This document shows positions 25,831-34,773 of a DNA stretch of 64,000 bases, piece after piece; position 1 is the first letter of the stretch, and each line of letters starts with the position of its first letter. The stretch is from an uncultured Flavobacteriales bacterium. GTDB lineage: Bacteria; Bacteroidota; Bacteroidia; Flavobacteriales_G; Salibacteraceae. The position numbers and the translations under genes were made by a program. The stretch lies in contig CAKZKD010000002.1 of NCBI GenBank assembly GCA_937121175.1, forward strand, positions 472,799-536,798. The letters are read 5' to 3'. The notes beneath the pieces are model-generated. The model saw only the letters and a list, made by a program, of their open reading frames with translations, ran no database searches and was not told where the DNA came from.

Positions 25831-26372
25831 TGAAAAACCTTACTATACTTTTTGCAACAATTACTGTGCTTGCCTCGTGCAGTGACCATCCTTACCAAAA
25901 ACAAATTCAGAAGGTAGATTCACTCTTAGTAGTAGTAAATGACGCAGAACAAATTTTGCAGAATTTGAGCCCAAATGACTACGATGGAATGTTGGATACG
26001 GTAAGTCAAGATGTTAAGTTTATTCAAAACCACTATCCTGACACTATGGATTTACAGACTGCGCTCAAAGTTGATTACTACTACAGAACCATAAAATCGG
26101 TTAGTAAATTTTCAACTACACTTAGCAGTCAATCTGCTGAATTGCAATATTCAAAAAGTCAGTTGAAGAATATGAGGCAAGATCTAGAGAATGAAATTCT
26201 GAATGAAGAAAGTTTCGAACAGCTGTATCCTGCGGAGGGTCAGGCGGTTGGAAGGCATCGCGAGAGTGTCGGTAATTTAAAAGCTTGGCATGAAACTATT
26301 GCTAAAACGTTTAATCGCCATAAACCAGGAATTGATTCTCTGATTGTGTACATAAAAGAAAGTGCGAAATAA
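25830..26372 (+). CDS. Hypothetical lipoprotein (helical)
   Basis: This 180-residue lipoprotein has lipobox ITVLASC near residue 17. The mature chain is rich in polar helix-formers, with probable coiled-coil stretches (SAELQYSKSQLKNMRQDLENEIL) and no known catalytic motif. It starts on the last base of the serS stop codon and is followed 6 bp later by a TPR protein, so the two are likely made together. The pair may act in the envelope. I do not recognise the family. Confidence 0.7.
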   Translation: MKNLTILFATITVLASCSDHPYQKQIQKVDSLLVVVNDAEQILQNLSPNDYDGMLDTVSQDVKFIQNHYPDTMDLQTALKVDYYYRTIKSVSKFSTTLSSQSAELQYSKSQLKNMRQDLENEILNEESFEQLYPAEGQAVGRHRESVGNLKAWHETIAKTFNRHKPGIDSLIVYIKESAK

Positions 26373-26378
26373 GATGTA

Positions 26379-28199
26379 ATGTTTGGCTTTAGACAAATAG
26401 TTTGTATTGGTTTTTTAATGGTATTGTCGGCATTAGGCTCTGCCCAAACTACCGATAGTCAACTTGCGGCTCATTATTACCAAACTGAAGAATACGAAAA
26501 AGCACTACTCTATTACAATCGACTTTATAACAAGCAACCCAATTCGAGTAATTACAACTACTTGTACAAGTGTTTGGTTAAACTCGAGAATTACGAAGGA
26601 GCACGTAAACTCGCTAAACGCCACCGAAAAGTTGATCCAATAAATCAGAAAGTATTGGTTGATTTTGGACGTACATACGGACTTGAAGGAAACAAAAAGC
26701 AACAAGATAAAGAATTTAAAAAACTGATTAAATCGGTGTCGCCGAATTATCAGATTATTAGTGAGCTAGCCAGTTCATTTGTAGAAATAAAACAATACCA
26801 GCGAGCACTAGAGGTATATGAAAAGGGTAGGTCGTTGATGAAAGGAACCTATCCGTTTAATACTGAAATAGCAGATATATATTACCTTCAAGAGCGTTAT
26901 GAAGACATGACAACCGAATTGCTGAATTTACTGGAGTTAAACCCCGGTTATTTGAAAACAGTTGAAGGTTTGTTGAATAAAACCTCAGCAAATGAAAAGG
27001 ACAGTCCATCGAATAAAGCCCTAAAAAAGGGGTTGATTCAAAAAATTAACCAAAAACCGAACTCAACAGTTTTTTCAGAAATGCTGATATGGGTGTATAT
27101 GCAGGAATCTAACTGGAAGGCGGCTCTAGTTCAAGTAAAAGCCTTGGACAGAAGACTTGGTGAAGATGGAAGAAGGGTCTTTAATCTTGCCCAAACGTTA
27201 TCGAACAACAAAGAATATTCTGTGGCTGCAGATGCTTACAATTATGTGGTTAAAATTGGACGAAAGTCACAATACTATGCCGATTCTAGAATTGGAGGAC
27301 TTATGGTGCGATTTGACCAATTGAATGCTGGTGGACAAATTGATTCTACGGAATTGACACAGTTAATTTCCGATTTTGATGAAACCGTTGATTTGTTTGG
27401 GAAAAATGCAGCAACAGCCAATCTATTGCAAAAGAAGGCTAACGTTCAATGTTTTTATCAGCAAGAATTGGAGAAAGGTCTGGACACTTATGAAGAGGCA
27501 CTTTCCGTTCCCGGAGTTCCGGCCGCGCAGTTAGCGGAGATTAAGCTGGAATATGGCGATGCACTTTTAGCAGGAGGATATATCTGGGATGCGTCATTGG
27601 TTTACGGTCAGGTCGATAAAGGTTTTAAGTATGATTACTTGGGTGAGAAAGCTAAATTTAAAAGCTCGAAAGTTCATTTTTACACTGGAAATTTCGATTT
27701 GGCAAAGGCCCAATTAGATATTCTAAAAGGAGCCACCACTAAATTAATTGCGAATGATGCGATGCTACTTTCGGTAATTATTACTGATAATAGCACTATC
27801 GATACCACCACAGCCCCGTTAAAATTATTTGCTGATGCCGATTTGTTGATTTTTCAGAACAGATTGCTGGATGCACGACAAAAATTGGATAGTATAAAAG
27901 TAGAATACCCCGGTCATGCCCTTGAAGATGAAATGCTATTGCTTCGATATGAAATGGCCATGAAAGAAAGGGAATTTGAAAAAGCCGCTTCGTTTTTGTC
28001 CGATATAAAAAATTTGTACCCAACTGATATTTTGGCGGATAAAGCCATTTATAGACTTGCCGAATTGTACGAAAATCAGTTAGGTGATTTAGACAAAGCC
28101 AAGGAATTGTACCAAACCATAATTCTTGATTATCAAGATAGTTTGTATGCCACTGAAAGCCGAAAACGTTTCCGTAAATTGCGCGGGGATAATTTGTAA
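26379..28199 (+). CDS. Exported TPR-repeat protein
   Basis: The product has 606 residues with a signal peptide (IVCIGFLMVLSALGSAQ, cleavage near residue 22). Many tetratricopeptide repeats run along the length, for example AAHYYQTEEYEKALLYYNRLYNKQP at about 30-54 and AIYRLAELYENQLGDLDKAKELYQTII near 570. It is thus a periplasmic superhelical scaffold. Relatives in Bacteroidota sit upstream of rsmA with the same lipoprotein, but no function has been assigned that I can name. A role in envelope assembly is possible (inference). Confidence 0.8.
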   Translation: MFGFRQIVCIGFLMVLSALGSAQTTDSQLAAHYYQTEEYEKALLYYNRLYNKQPNSSNYNYLYKCLVKLENYEGARKLAKRHRKVDPINQKVLVDFGRTYGLEGNKKQQDKEFKKLIKSVSPNYQIISELASSFVEIKQYQRALEVYEKGRSLMKGTYPFNTEIADIYYLQERYEDMTTELLNLLELNPGYLKTVEGLLNKTSANEKDSPSNKALKKGLIQKINQKPNSTVFSEMLIWVYMQESNWKAALVQVKALDRRLGEDGRRVFNLAQTLSNNKEYSVAADAYNYVVKIGRKSQYYADSRIGGLMVRFDQLNAGGQIDSTELTQLISDFDETVDLFGKNAATANLLQKKANVQCFYQQELEKGLDTYEEALSVPGVPAAQLAEIKLEYGDALLAGGYIWDASLVYGQVDKGFKYDYLGEKAKFKSSKVHFYTGNFDLAKAQLDILKGATTKLIANDAMLLSVIITDNSTIDTTTAPLKLFADADLLIFQNRLLDARQKLDSIKVEYPGHALEDEMLLLRYEMAMKEREFEKAASFLSDIKNLYPTDILADKAIYRLAELYENQLGDLDKAKELYQTIILDYQDSLYATESRKRFRKLRGDNL

Positions 28200-28217
28200 A
28201 CCCAGAAAAGTATCAGC

Positions 28218-28517
28218 ATGATTGTATATAATGTTACCGTAAAAGTTGAAAATGACGTGCACGAAGAATGGCTGTCTTGGATGAAGGAAACCCACATTCC
28301 TGAGGTAATGGAAACGGGTTTGTTTGCGGCTAACAATATGATGAAAGTATTGGTTGATGATGAAGATGGTGTAACGTACAGTATTCAGTACAAAACAACT
28401 TCCTGGGAAAACTTGAAGGAATATCAGGATAAGCATGCCCCATTGTTACAAAAAAAGCATACCGAAAAATACCAAGGAAAATTTGTTGCTTTTAGAACTC
28501 TGCTGGAAGAAGTGTAA
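28218..28517 (+). CDS. DUF4286 family protein
   Basis: This 99-residue cytoplasmic protein begins MIVYNVTVKVENDVHEEWLS and contains WMKETHIPEVMETGLF and a YSIQYKTTSWENLKEYQDKHAPLLQKKH block. It matches the DUF4286 pattern, a ferredoxin-like (Dabb/monooxygenase-like) fold by appearance. No function is known. It stops directly before the rsmA ATG (the bases are adjacent), so coupling with rsmA is likely. Confidence 0.82.
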   Translation: MIVYNVTVKVENDVHEEWLSWMKETHIPEVMETGLFAANNMMKVLVDDEDGVTYSIQYKTTSWENLKEYQDKHAPLLQKKHTEKYQGKFVAFRTLLEEV

Positions 28518-29276
28518 ATGGTAAAACCAAAAAAACATTTAGGACAACACTTTCTAACTGACCTTACCATTGCCCAAAATATTGTGGGAGCCATGGACTT
28601 TGAGCAAAACAAGCGAGTCCTTGAAATTGGCCCTGGAACTGGAGTATTGTCTCAATATTTAATAAAAAAGGACCTCGAAAATATATGGTTGTGTGAAATC
28701 GATCGAGAGTCAATTGATTACTTGGTAAATGAAATGGGTGTTCCCGATTACCAAATTATTGAGAAGAGTTTTTTGCAGCTTGATTTAAAGTCAATTAGCA
28801 TGGATCCAATTGCCATCATTGGTAACTTTCCGTATAATATTTCCTCTCAAATTCTATTTAATGTTTTTGCTCAACGTGATCAGGTTCCTGAATTAGTAGG
28901 AATGTTTCAGAAGGAAGTAGCAGCTAGAGTTGCAGCAAAGCCGGGGTCTAAAACTTATGGCATTTTGAGCGTATTGCTTCAAGCATTTTATGACATTGAA
29001 TATCTGTTTGATGTTGAGCGAGAAGCGTTTTTTCCACCGCCTAAAGTAGTGAGTGGTGTACTTAGAATGAACCGTAACCAAGTTACAGATTTAGGATGCG
29101 ACGTGAAGCAATTTACAACGACAGTAAAAACGGCTTTTAATCAGCGTAGAAAAACTTTGAATAATGCGCTTAAATCAATAAATCCGGATAAAAAAGAATT
29201 ACCGTATTCAACTCTGAGAGCCGAAACGCTTTCCGTTGAGCAATTTGTAGAATTAACTAAAATTCTGCACAACTAG
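28518..29276 (+). CDS. rsmA: 16S rRNA dimethyladenosine transferase RsmA (KsgA)
   Basis: RsmA dimethylates two adjacent adenines in the 3'-terminal hairpin of 16S rRNA during 30S maturation, using SAM. The 252 residues start with KKHLGQHFLTD and contain the SAM motif VLEIGPGTGVLSQYL, the acidic motif LCEIDRES and the catalytic GNFPYNISSQILF (the family's NLPY motif is NFPY here). The C-terminal helical domain has the FNQRRKTLNNALKS signature. It is the last gene of the serS-lipoprotein-TPR-DUF4286-rsmA run. Confidence 0.95.
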   Translation: MVKPKKHLGQHFLTDLTIAQNIVGAMDFEQNKRVLEIGPGTGVLSQYLIKKDLENIWLCEIDRESIDYLVNEMGVPDYQIIEKSFLQLDLKSISMDPIAIIGNFPYNISSQILFNVFAQRDQVPELVGMFQKEVAARVAAKPGSKTYGILSVLLQAFYDIEYLFDVEREAFFPPPKVVSGVLRMNRNQVTDLGCDVKQFTTTVKTAFNQRRKTLNNALKSINPDKKELPYSTLRAETLSVEQFVELTKILHN

Positions 29277-29419
29277 TTTGAGGATTATCTACAAAGCGCA
29301 CACGGTCTTTGCAAAATAAAACCTGTGTTCTCAGCGATATCAGCAGGAGTCCATTTTAACAAAGCGCCACTCGTAAAAATCTGCGGTATTTTCTTCACTT
29401 TTTACCTCACCAATAACCC

Positions 29420-29427
29420 TACCTTTG
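29420..29427 (+). promoter_or_regulatory. -7 promoter box for mgtE
   Basis: TACCTTTG matches TAnnTTTG and gives a leader of about 38 nt before the mgtE ATG. I see no M-box-like riboswitch; the leader is far too short for one. The remaining gap after rsmA (29277-29419) holds no recognisable feature. Confidence 0.5.
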
Positions 29428-29469
29428 CCCGGCTTAGTTTATTAATCACAAAAAATTGGAAGGGGATTT

Positions 29470-30825
29470 ATGCAGTTCGAGCTTACAAAAGAATATCTAT
29501 CGGAGATTCGGGAAGCTGCTGGTGCAAAAGATGAAACTCGTCTAATTGGATTATTTAATGAGGTACACGCTGCAGATATTGCAGAAATAGTAAACCAACT
29601 TTCCACAGAAGAGGCAAAGGCTGTTTTAAACTCACTTGACCCAGATAGGGCTTCAGACACAATTACCCACCTTGATGAAGAAGACAGAAAGGATTTATTA
29701 GATTCTTATTCTTCCGTAGAAATTGCAGAAAATTTCGTTGAGAATTTAGAGACGGATGATGCTGCCGACCTTATTCAAGAGCTTTCTGAAGAACGAAGGG
29801 AAGAAGTGATTTCTGAAATTGATGACATTGACCAGGCCAGTCAAATTGTTGATTTATTAAATTACGAAGAAGGAACTGCAGGGGCAATAATGGGTAAGGA
29901 AATGGTTCGAGTTTACGACCATATTTCCGTTACGGAAAGTATTCTAGAGCTCAGAAAACAAGCCGAAGACATTGAAAACGTTTACACCGTTTACGTAACT
30001 GATGAAAAAGATAGATTAAAGGGACGGCTTGCTCTTAAAAAAATGTTGGTGGCGCCTGCAACCTCAAAAATTGAGGATGTATATGTGTCTGATATTCATT
30101 GGGTAAAAGCATCCGATAGTACAGAAGAAGTGGCTAGCATCATGGAAAAATACGATTTGGTTGCCTTACCAGTCGTTGATAATCTAAATCGGTTAATAGG
30201 TCGCATCACCATTGATGATGTTGTCGATGTAATTAAAGAAGAAGCCGATAGAGATTACCAAATGGCCTCTGGTATATCTGAGGATGTCGAATCCACGGAT
30301 AGTGTTTGGGTGCTTACTCGTGCAAGGTTACCTTGGCTAGTCTTGGGTTTAATTGGCGGAATTTTTGGTGCAAGAGTTATTGGAGTTTATGAGGCGGACA
30401 TCCAACTGTACCCAGAAATGGCATTTTTTATACCGCTTGTTGCTGCAATGGGGGGAAATGTAGGAGTGCAATCTTCGGCAATTGTTGTGCAGGGGTTAGC
30501 TAATAATACTATGGGCATTGCAGGTATTTTACCTCGACTGCTAAAAGAGTTTTCAGTAGCTCTTCTTAACGGATTGGCCTGTGCTGTTCTGGTTTTAGTA
30601 TATAATTTAGTATTTGGTGACTCTCTTAACCTTGCTTATACTGTTAGTATGGCACTTCTAGCTGTTATTGTGATTGCTGCTTTATTCGGTACTCTAATAC
30701 CACTTACTTTAGACCGATACAAAATTGACCCTGCTTTAGCTACAGGCCCATTTATTACTACCGTGAACGATATCCTTGGGTTGTTCATTTACTTTATGAT
30801 TGGTAGAATGATGTACGGAATTTAA
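29470..30825 (+). CDS. mgtE: Magnesium transporter MgtE
   Basis: MgtE is a Mg2+-gated Mg2+ channel in the inner membrane. The 451 residues follow the family order. A helical N domain (about 15-130) has the repeated LDEEDRKDLLDSYSS and ELSEERREEVISEID helices. Two CBS domains follow (about 135-255: GKEMVRVYDHISV; LVALPVVDNLNRLIGRITIDDV). A plug helix precedes five transmembrane helices, with GGNVGVQSSAIVVQGLA and the pore-lining TLIPLTLDRYKIDPALATGPFITTVNDILG. It is monocistronic and convergent with the yjdM gene, 7 bp away. Confidence 0.94.
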   Translation: MQFELTKEYLSEIREAAGAKDETRLIGLFNEVHAADIAEIVNQLSTEEAKAVLNSLDPDRASDTITHLDEEDRKDLLDSYSSVEIAENFVENLETDDAADLIQELSEERREEVISEIDDIDQASQIVDLLNYEEGTAGAIMGKEMVRVYDHISVTESILELRKQAEDIENVYTVYVTDEKDRLKGRLALKKMLVAPATSKIEDVYVSDIHWVKASDSTEEVASIMEKYDLVALPVVDNLNRLIGRITIDDVVDVIKEEADRDYQMASGISEDVESTDSVWVLTRARLPWLVLGLIGGIFGARVIGVYEADIQLYPEMAFFIPLVAAMGGNVGVQSSAIVVQGLANNTMGIAGILPRLLKEFSVALLNGLACAVLVLVYNLVFGDSLNLAYTVSMALLAVIVIAALFGTLIPLTLDRYKIDPALATGPFITTVNDILGLFIYFMIGRMMYGI

Positions 30826-30832
30826 TATAAGT

Positions 30833-31171
30833 CTAAGCTTTTTTTACGAATTCCGATTTTAAGCCCATAGCACCAAAACCATCAATCTTACAAGCAATAT
30901 TGTGATCTCCATCCACCAATCGGATGTTTTTCACCTTGGTTCCTGCCTTTACTGGGCCCGGTGCACCTTTGACTGGTAAATTTTTTAGTACGATTACCGA
31001 GTCCCCATCAGAAAGAGGGTTTCCATTCGCATCTTTTATTGTTGGGTTATTTTCTTCCGCTAATTCTTCAGGATTCCATTCATGGCCACATTCTGGACAC
31101 ATCATTAAACTGTCCATAGGGTAAGCATAAATTCCTTTACAATTCGGGCAAGGTGTATTTGATTCACTCAT
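30833..31171 (-). CDS. yjdM: YjdM/PhnA-family zinc-ribbon protein
   Basis: The 112-residue protein has a zinc ribbon with CPNC at 8-11 and CPECGHEW at 25-32, then the PhnA domain ([23 protein letters not shown], then a C-terminal [14 protein letters not shown]). The older name, alkylphosphonate utilisation protein, came from gene location in E. coli and not from a shown activity, and no phosphonate genes lie here. It is 13 bp downstream of the alpha/beta hydrolase gene and may be cotranscribed with it. Confidence 0.9.
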   Translation of the reverse strand: MSESNTPCPNCKGIYAYPMDSLMMCPECGHEWNPEELAEENNPTIKDANGNPLSDGDSVIVLKNLPVKGAPGPVKAGTKVKNIRLVDGDHNIACKIDGFGAMGLKSEFVKKA

Positions 31172-31184
31172 GCCACGAAGGTAT

Positions 31185-32090
31185 TTATTCCTTTTGTTTT
31201 AGTCGCTGATCAATCTTAGTTAGGTATTTTTCTAGGGCAGAGTTTAGTTCGTTAGGAGCTTCTAACATAGGGTAATGTCCTATGTCCCTCAAATAGGTTA
31301 TTTCATAGCCATAATAGCAATGTTTGCGCAGCGCAGTTGTGTCTGTTGGAGAATAATCACTATTTACCAGATACAATGGAGCAATGATATTTCGCAAAAA
31401 TTGTTTTTCATTTTTGTAGTCTTTGAAAAGGTTTTCCAAGGTTTGTACAGCAATTTTTGGTTGTACAGATTTTACATCATTCAGAACTTTGTTAATGTTC
31501 TTTGGGTTGGAGTACGGAGAGAATAAATATTCTGCTACGTAGAATTCTGCACCAATTTTATAATTCTTTTTCATGATGTTAAAAAACCTCTCTTCCGCTT
31601 TTTTCAAGGAGTCGGCATCTAATACTTCAACCGATTTAAAGTTATCGACCCCAATAATTCCGGCAATCCTAGTCGGATTTGTTCTGCTGGCTCGCAAAAT
31701 GATTTCGTCGCCCATGTCGTGACCAATCAAAACAACATTTTTGGCATCAATCTCGTTCATCACTGCCATTACGTCTCTTGCGTAATTTTCGGGTGTCCAA
31801 TTATTACGAATTTTACCGGACTTTCCATGTCCAGCAAGGTCAAGTGTCACTACTTTATATTTTTTGTTGAAATATTTGGTTTGTTGCATCCAGTAGGTTT
31901 GGTTAGATGCCCAGCCGTGCACAAAAATCAGAGTTAGTGGGCCTTTACCTTCTACGTTGTAGTGTATTGGGTTGTTGTCGAAGCTCAATGTACTTGATTG
32001 CTCAATTTTGGAATTAGAGCAAGAAAAAAAGCTTGCAACTAGTATAACCAGTGCAAGCTTTTCAAGTGTATTTAATGGTCTTATTCTCAA
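31185..32090 (-). CDS. Alpha/beta-hydrolase lipoprotein with Asp at the nucleophile position
   Basis: The 301-residue alpha/beta-hydrolase has a probable lipoprotein signal (Cys24). It carries the oxyanion motif [12 protein letters not shown], a nucleophile elbow LIGHDMGDE with Asp125 where serine is usual, and a C-terminal [13 protein letters not shown] with the catalytic His. G-H-D-x-G is the elbow of epoxide hydrolases and haloalkane/fluoroacetate dehalogenases, which form an ester on Asp, so the reaction may be of that type (inference). The start is TTG, directly abutting the DUF2911 gene's stop; the two genes are surely cotranscribed. Confidence 0.8.
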   Translation of the reverse strand: MRIRPLNTLEKLALVILVASFFSCSNSKIEQSSTLSFDNNPIHYNVEGKGPLTLIFVHGWASNQTYWMQQTKYFNKKYKVVTLDLAGHGKSGKIRNNWTPENYARDVMAVMNEIDAKNVVLIGHDMGDEIILRASRTNPTRIAGIIGVDNFKSVEVLDADSLKKAEERFFNIMKKNYKIGAEFYVAEYLFSPYSNPKNINKVLNDVKSVQPKIAVQTLENLFKDYKNEKQFLRNIIAPLYLVNSDYSPTDTTALRKHCYYGYEITYLRDIGHYPMLEAPNELNSALEKYLTKIDQRLKQKE

Positions 32091-32939
32091 TTATTTCAAT
32101 GAATCCATTAAAGCCTGATTTTTCTTCACATACTCGTCGTACTCTGCTTCTTTTGCCAATTGCATTGACTCTTCAGCAGCAGTCATCGCTCCTTTTTTGT
32201 CCCCTGATTTAGCTAAAATTTGAGCTTGAACGTGAACCACCCAGAATTTTGGTTTTTCACCATCCATTTCTACAGACTTGTTAATCCATTCTACTGCTTG
32301 TCCTATTTCTTTTTCATTTTCGTAATAGTAACGGGCCGCTAAATAATAGTCTCTTGATGAAGGACCGTTCATTACCGTCTGAATAGAAGTCATTACTTGT
32401 TCATCAGCATTTGTGCGAACCGGAATATTTATCTTTTGGTTTTCCCACATTATTTGTAGGTTAGCACTGTTGCTAGTTAAATCAGTGAACTGAATGGTAA
32501 AAGTTTCTACCAAATCAGCAGTCTTCAGTGATTTTACTTCTATACGCAAAGCGTCATCTTCTTCAGAATATTTACCAGTTGAGGCTGTCGCATTTTTATT
32601 AAAAATTACAATCCAGCTTTTTTCATTTGGAATTGTGAAAACGGAGTACTTTCCTTTTTTCAATGTTTTTTCACCGATTGTTAGTTCACCATCAGTTTCG
32701 AATGTTGTTGCTCTGTTTGCTCCAGTTCTCCACAGTTTTCCGTAAGGAACCAAATCTCCGAAGATTGTTCGTTTTTTAACACCTGGGCGGCTATAGGTAA
32801 CTTCTACATTGTTTAAGCCAATTGCTTGTTCAATTTCAGCGTAGGGGCTAGGTTGAGGTGTTTTTATTTGAGCATTTGAACTCACAAAAGCAATCATTGC
32901 TATCCCAAGTCCTATTGTTTTTAAATTAAATGTTTTCAT
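32091..32939 (-). CDS. DUF2911 family exported protein
   Basis: This 282-residue protein has a signal peptide (IGLGIAMIAFVSSNAQ, about 8-24). A DUF2911 domain follows at about 30-180 (VEVTYSRPGVKKRTIFGDLVPYGKLWRTGANRATTFE, then GKYSVFTIPNEKSWIVIFNK). The C-terminal third is helical and TPR-like (AVEWINKSVEMDGEKPKFWVVHVQAQILAKSGDK). The function of the family is unknown. It is the first gene of the DUF2911-hydrolase(-yjdM) unit. I found no clean -7 box in the upstream gap. Confidence 0.88.
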   Translation of the reverse strand: MKTFNLKTIGLGIAMIAFVSSNAQIKTPQPSPYAEIEQAIGLNNVEVTYSRPGVKKRTIFGDLVPYGKLWRTGANRATTFETDGELTIGEKTLKKGKYSVFTIPNEKSWIVIFNKNATASTGKYSEEDDALRIEVKSLKTADLVETFTIQFTDLTSNSANLQIMWENQKINIPVRTNADEQVMTSIQTVMNGPSSRDYYLAARYYYENEKEIGQAVEWINKSVEMDGEKPKFWVVHVQAQILAKSGDKKGAMTAAEESMQLAKEAEYDEYVKKNQALMDSLK

Positions 32940-33044
32940 GTTTTTATTGTTTCAATTAGCCAACGAAAATATTCATTCACTGCCTCCTAATCACAGAATT
33001 AATCAAATAGTATCTTAAATGGTTTTAAACATTCTTTCCATTTT

Positions 33045-33059
33045 ATCAACATTGTTGAT
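33045..33059. promoter_or_regulatory. 15-bp perfect palindrome in the DUF2911-purH intergenic region
   Basis: ATCAACATTGTTGAT is a 7-bp inverted repeat around a central T, in the longest gap of the window (32940-33227, 288 bp). It could be an operator for either divergent gene, or chance in AT-rich DNA. The gap also holds a weak TGATTTTG box at 33056-33063 and nothing else I recognise. Confidence 0.35.
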
Positions 33060-33227
33060 TTTGTGTGAGTTATGAGGGTTATTAGCCCACTCATTATTGC
33101 TAAAATTGCATAGTAACATCTGTTTTTTTTATTGATGAATAGCCTTGAATTTAATGCGCTGAAAATCAATAGATTGTAAACTTATTTGAACTACATATTT
33201 CAGGAGTATTATCCAAGGAAGATTAAA

Positions 33228-34757
33228 GTGGAAGAAAGGAAAATAAAAAATGCGCTAATATCTGTTTTTAGCAAAGATGGTCTAGAACCAATTGTAAGGA
33301 AGTTAGTAGAGTTGGGAGTCGAAATTTACTCCACGGGTGGTACTCAAAATTTTATTGAAGATTTGGGTGTTTCTGTGAATCGTGTAGAGGATCTTACATC
33401 TTACCCATCTATCCTTGGTGGTCGTGTCAAAACATTGCATCCAAAAGTTTTCGGAGGAATTCTTTCTCGCCGTGATTTAGACTCCGATCAAAAGCAATTG
33501 GAAGAATTTGAAATTCCTGAATTGGACCTTGTCATCGTAGATTTGTACCCTTTCGAGGATACTGTTGCGAGTACAACTGATGAGCAAACCATTATTGAGA
33601 AAATTGACATTGGAGGAATTTCATTGATTCGTGCCGCTGCTAAAAATTTCAAAGACGTTGTTATAGTTCCATCGGTTAACCAGTATGCTTCTGTTTTGAG
33701 TATGCTAAACGACGGAAAAGGAACCACTAGCGTTGACCAACGAAAAAAACTGGCATTAGAGGCCTTTAAAGTTTCTTCTCATTACGATAGTGCAATCTCA
33801 GCTTATTTTAACAGAGAATTTAATCAAGATTTCATTCGATTATCAAAAGACAAAGCGCAAACGCTTCGTTACGGTGAAAATCCACACCAAGCGGCAAGTT
33901 TTGTTGGAGACTTAGGTCAATTATTCGATAAATTGAATGGAAAAGAACTTTCTTACAACAACATTTTGGACGTTGACGCAGCGGTTTGTTTGATGGACGA
34001 TTACCAAAATAATCAACCAACTTTTGGAATATTAAAACACAACAATGCTTGTGGTTTTGCGACTCGACCAACTGTTTTTGAAGCTTGGACAGATGCTTTA
34101 GCAGGAGACCCTGTATCAGCATTTGGTGGAATTTTAATTTCAAATACAGAAGTTGATGCAAAATCTGCTGAGGAAATTCAGAAATTATTTTTCGAGGTAA
34201 TCATTGCTCCTTCGTATTCAGCTGAAGCAGTTGAAACATTGAAGCAAAAGAAAAACAGAATCATCTTGGTTAAAAAAGATGTTGAATTGCCTCAAAAAAT
34301 CTATCGTTCAAGTTTAAACGGTATTTTAGTGCAAGACCGAGATTTGAAATCGGAGACCAAAGAAAACTTTGAGTCGGTCACCAATTCTAAACCAACCGAA
34401 CAACAAGTTGCCGATATGATTTTTGCCAATAAATTGGTAAAACATACCAAATCGAACACTATAGTTTTGGCTAAAAACGGACAACTTTTGGCAAGTGGAA
34501 CCGGACAAACTAGTAGAGTAGATGCACTAAATCAGGCTATTAACAAGGCCAAAGCATTCAATTTTGATATAGAGGGGGCTGTAATGGCTTCCGATGCATT
34601 TTTTCCTTTTCCAGATTGTGTTGAAATTGCGGAAAAGGCAGGAATAAAGGCAGTTGTGCAGCCAGGTGGGTCAATTAAAGACCAACTAAGCATAGATTAT
34701 TGTAACGAACATGGTTTAGCTATGGTTATTACTGGAACAAGACATTTTAAACATTAG
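33228..34757 (+). CDS. purH: Bifunctional AICAR formyltransferase/IMP cyclohydrolase
   Basis: PurH carries out the last two steps of IMP synthesis. The product has 509 residues from the GTG at 33228. The IMP cyclohydrolase (MGS-like) domain has KNALISVFSKDGLEPIVRKL, STGGTQNFI and VKTLHPKVFGGILSRR. The AICAR transformylase domain, from about 200, shows LRYGENPHQAASF, ILKHNNACGFA and the C-terminal VMASDAFFPFPDCVEIAEKAG. I prefer GTG 33228 over TTG 33186 since homologues begin a few residues before KNALISV. It is followed 16 bp later by mreB, as in many Bacteroidota. Confidence 0.95.
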   Translation: MEERKIKNALISVFSKDGLEPIVRKLVELGVEIYSTGGTQNFIEDLGVSVNRVEDLTSYPSILGGRVKTLHPKVFGGILSRRDLDSDQKQLEEFEIPELDLVIVDLYPFEDTVASTTDEQTIIEKIDIGGISLIRAAAKNFKDVVIVPSVNQYASVLSMLNDGKGTTSVDQRKKLALEAFKVSSHYDSAISAYFNREFNQDFIRLSKDKAQTLRYGENPHQAASFVGDLGQLFDKLNGKELSYNNILDVDAAVCLMDDYQNNQPTFGILKHNNACGFATRPTVFEAWTDALAGDPVSAFGGILISNTEVDAKSAEEIQKLFFEVIIAPSYSAEAVETLKQKKNRIILVKKDVELPQKIYRSSLNGILVQDRDLKSETKENFESVTNSKPTEQQVADMIFANKLVKHTKSNTIVLAKNGQLLASGTGQTSRVDALNQAINKAKAFNFDIEGAVMASDAFFPFPDCVEIAEKAGIKAVVQPGGSIKDQLSIDYCNEHGLAMVITGTRHFKH

Positions 34758-34773
34758 AATAAAGGAGTACTAA

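Noticed and set aside
29277..29469. Mg2+ riboswitch or tRNA gene before mgtE
   Set aside because: The leader after the -7 box is about 38 nt, too short for an M-box, and no cloverleaf could be folded by eye.
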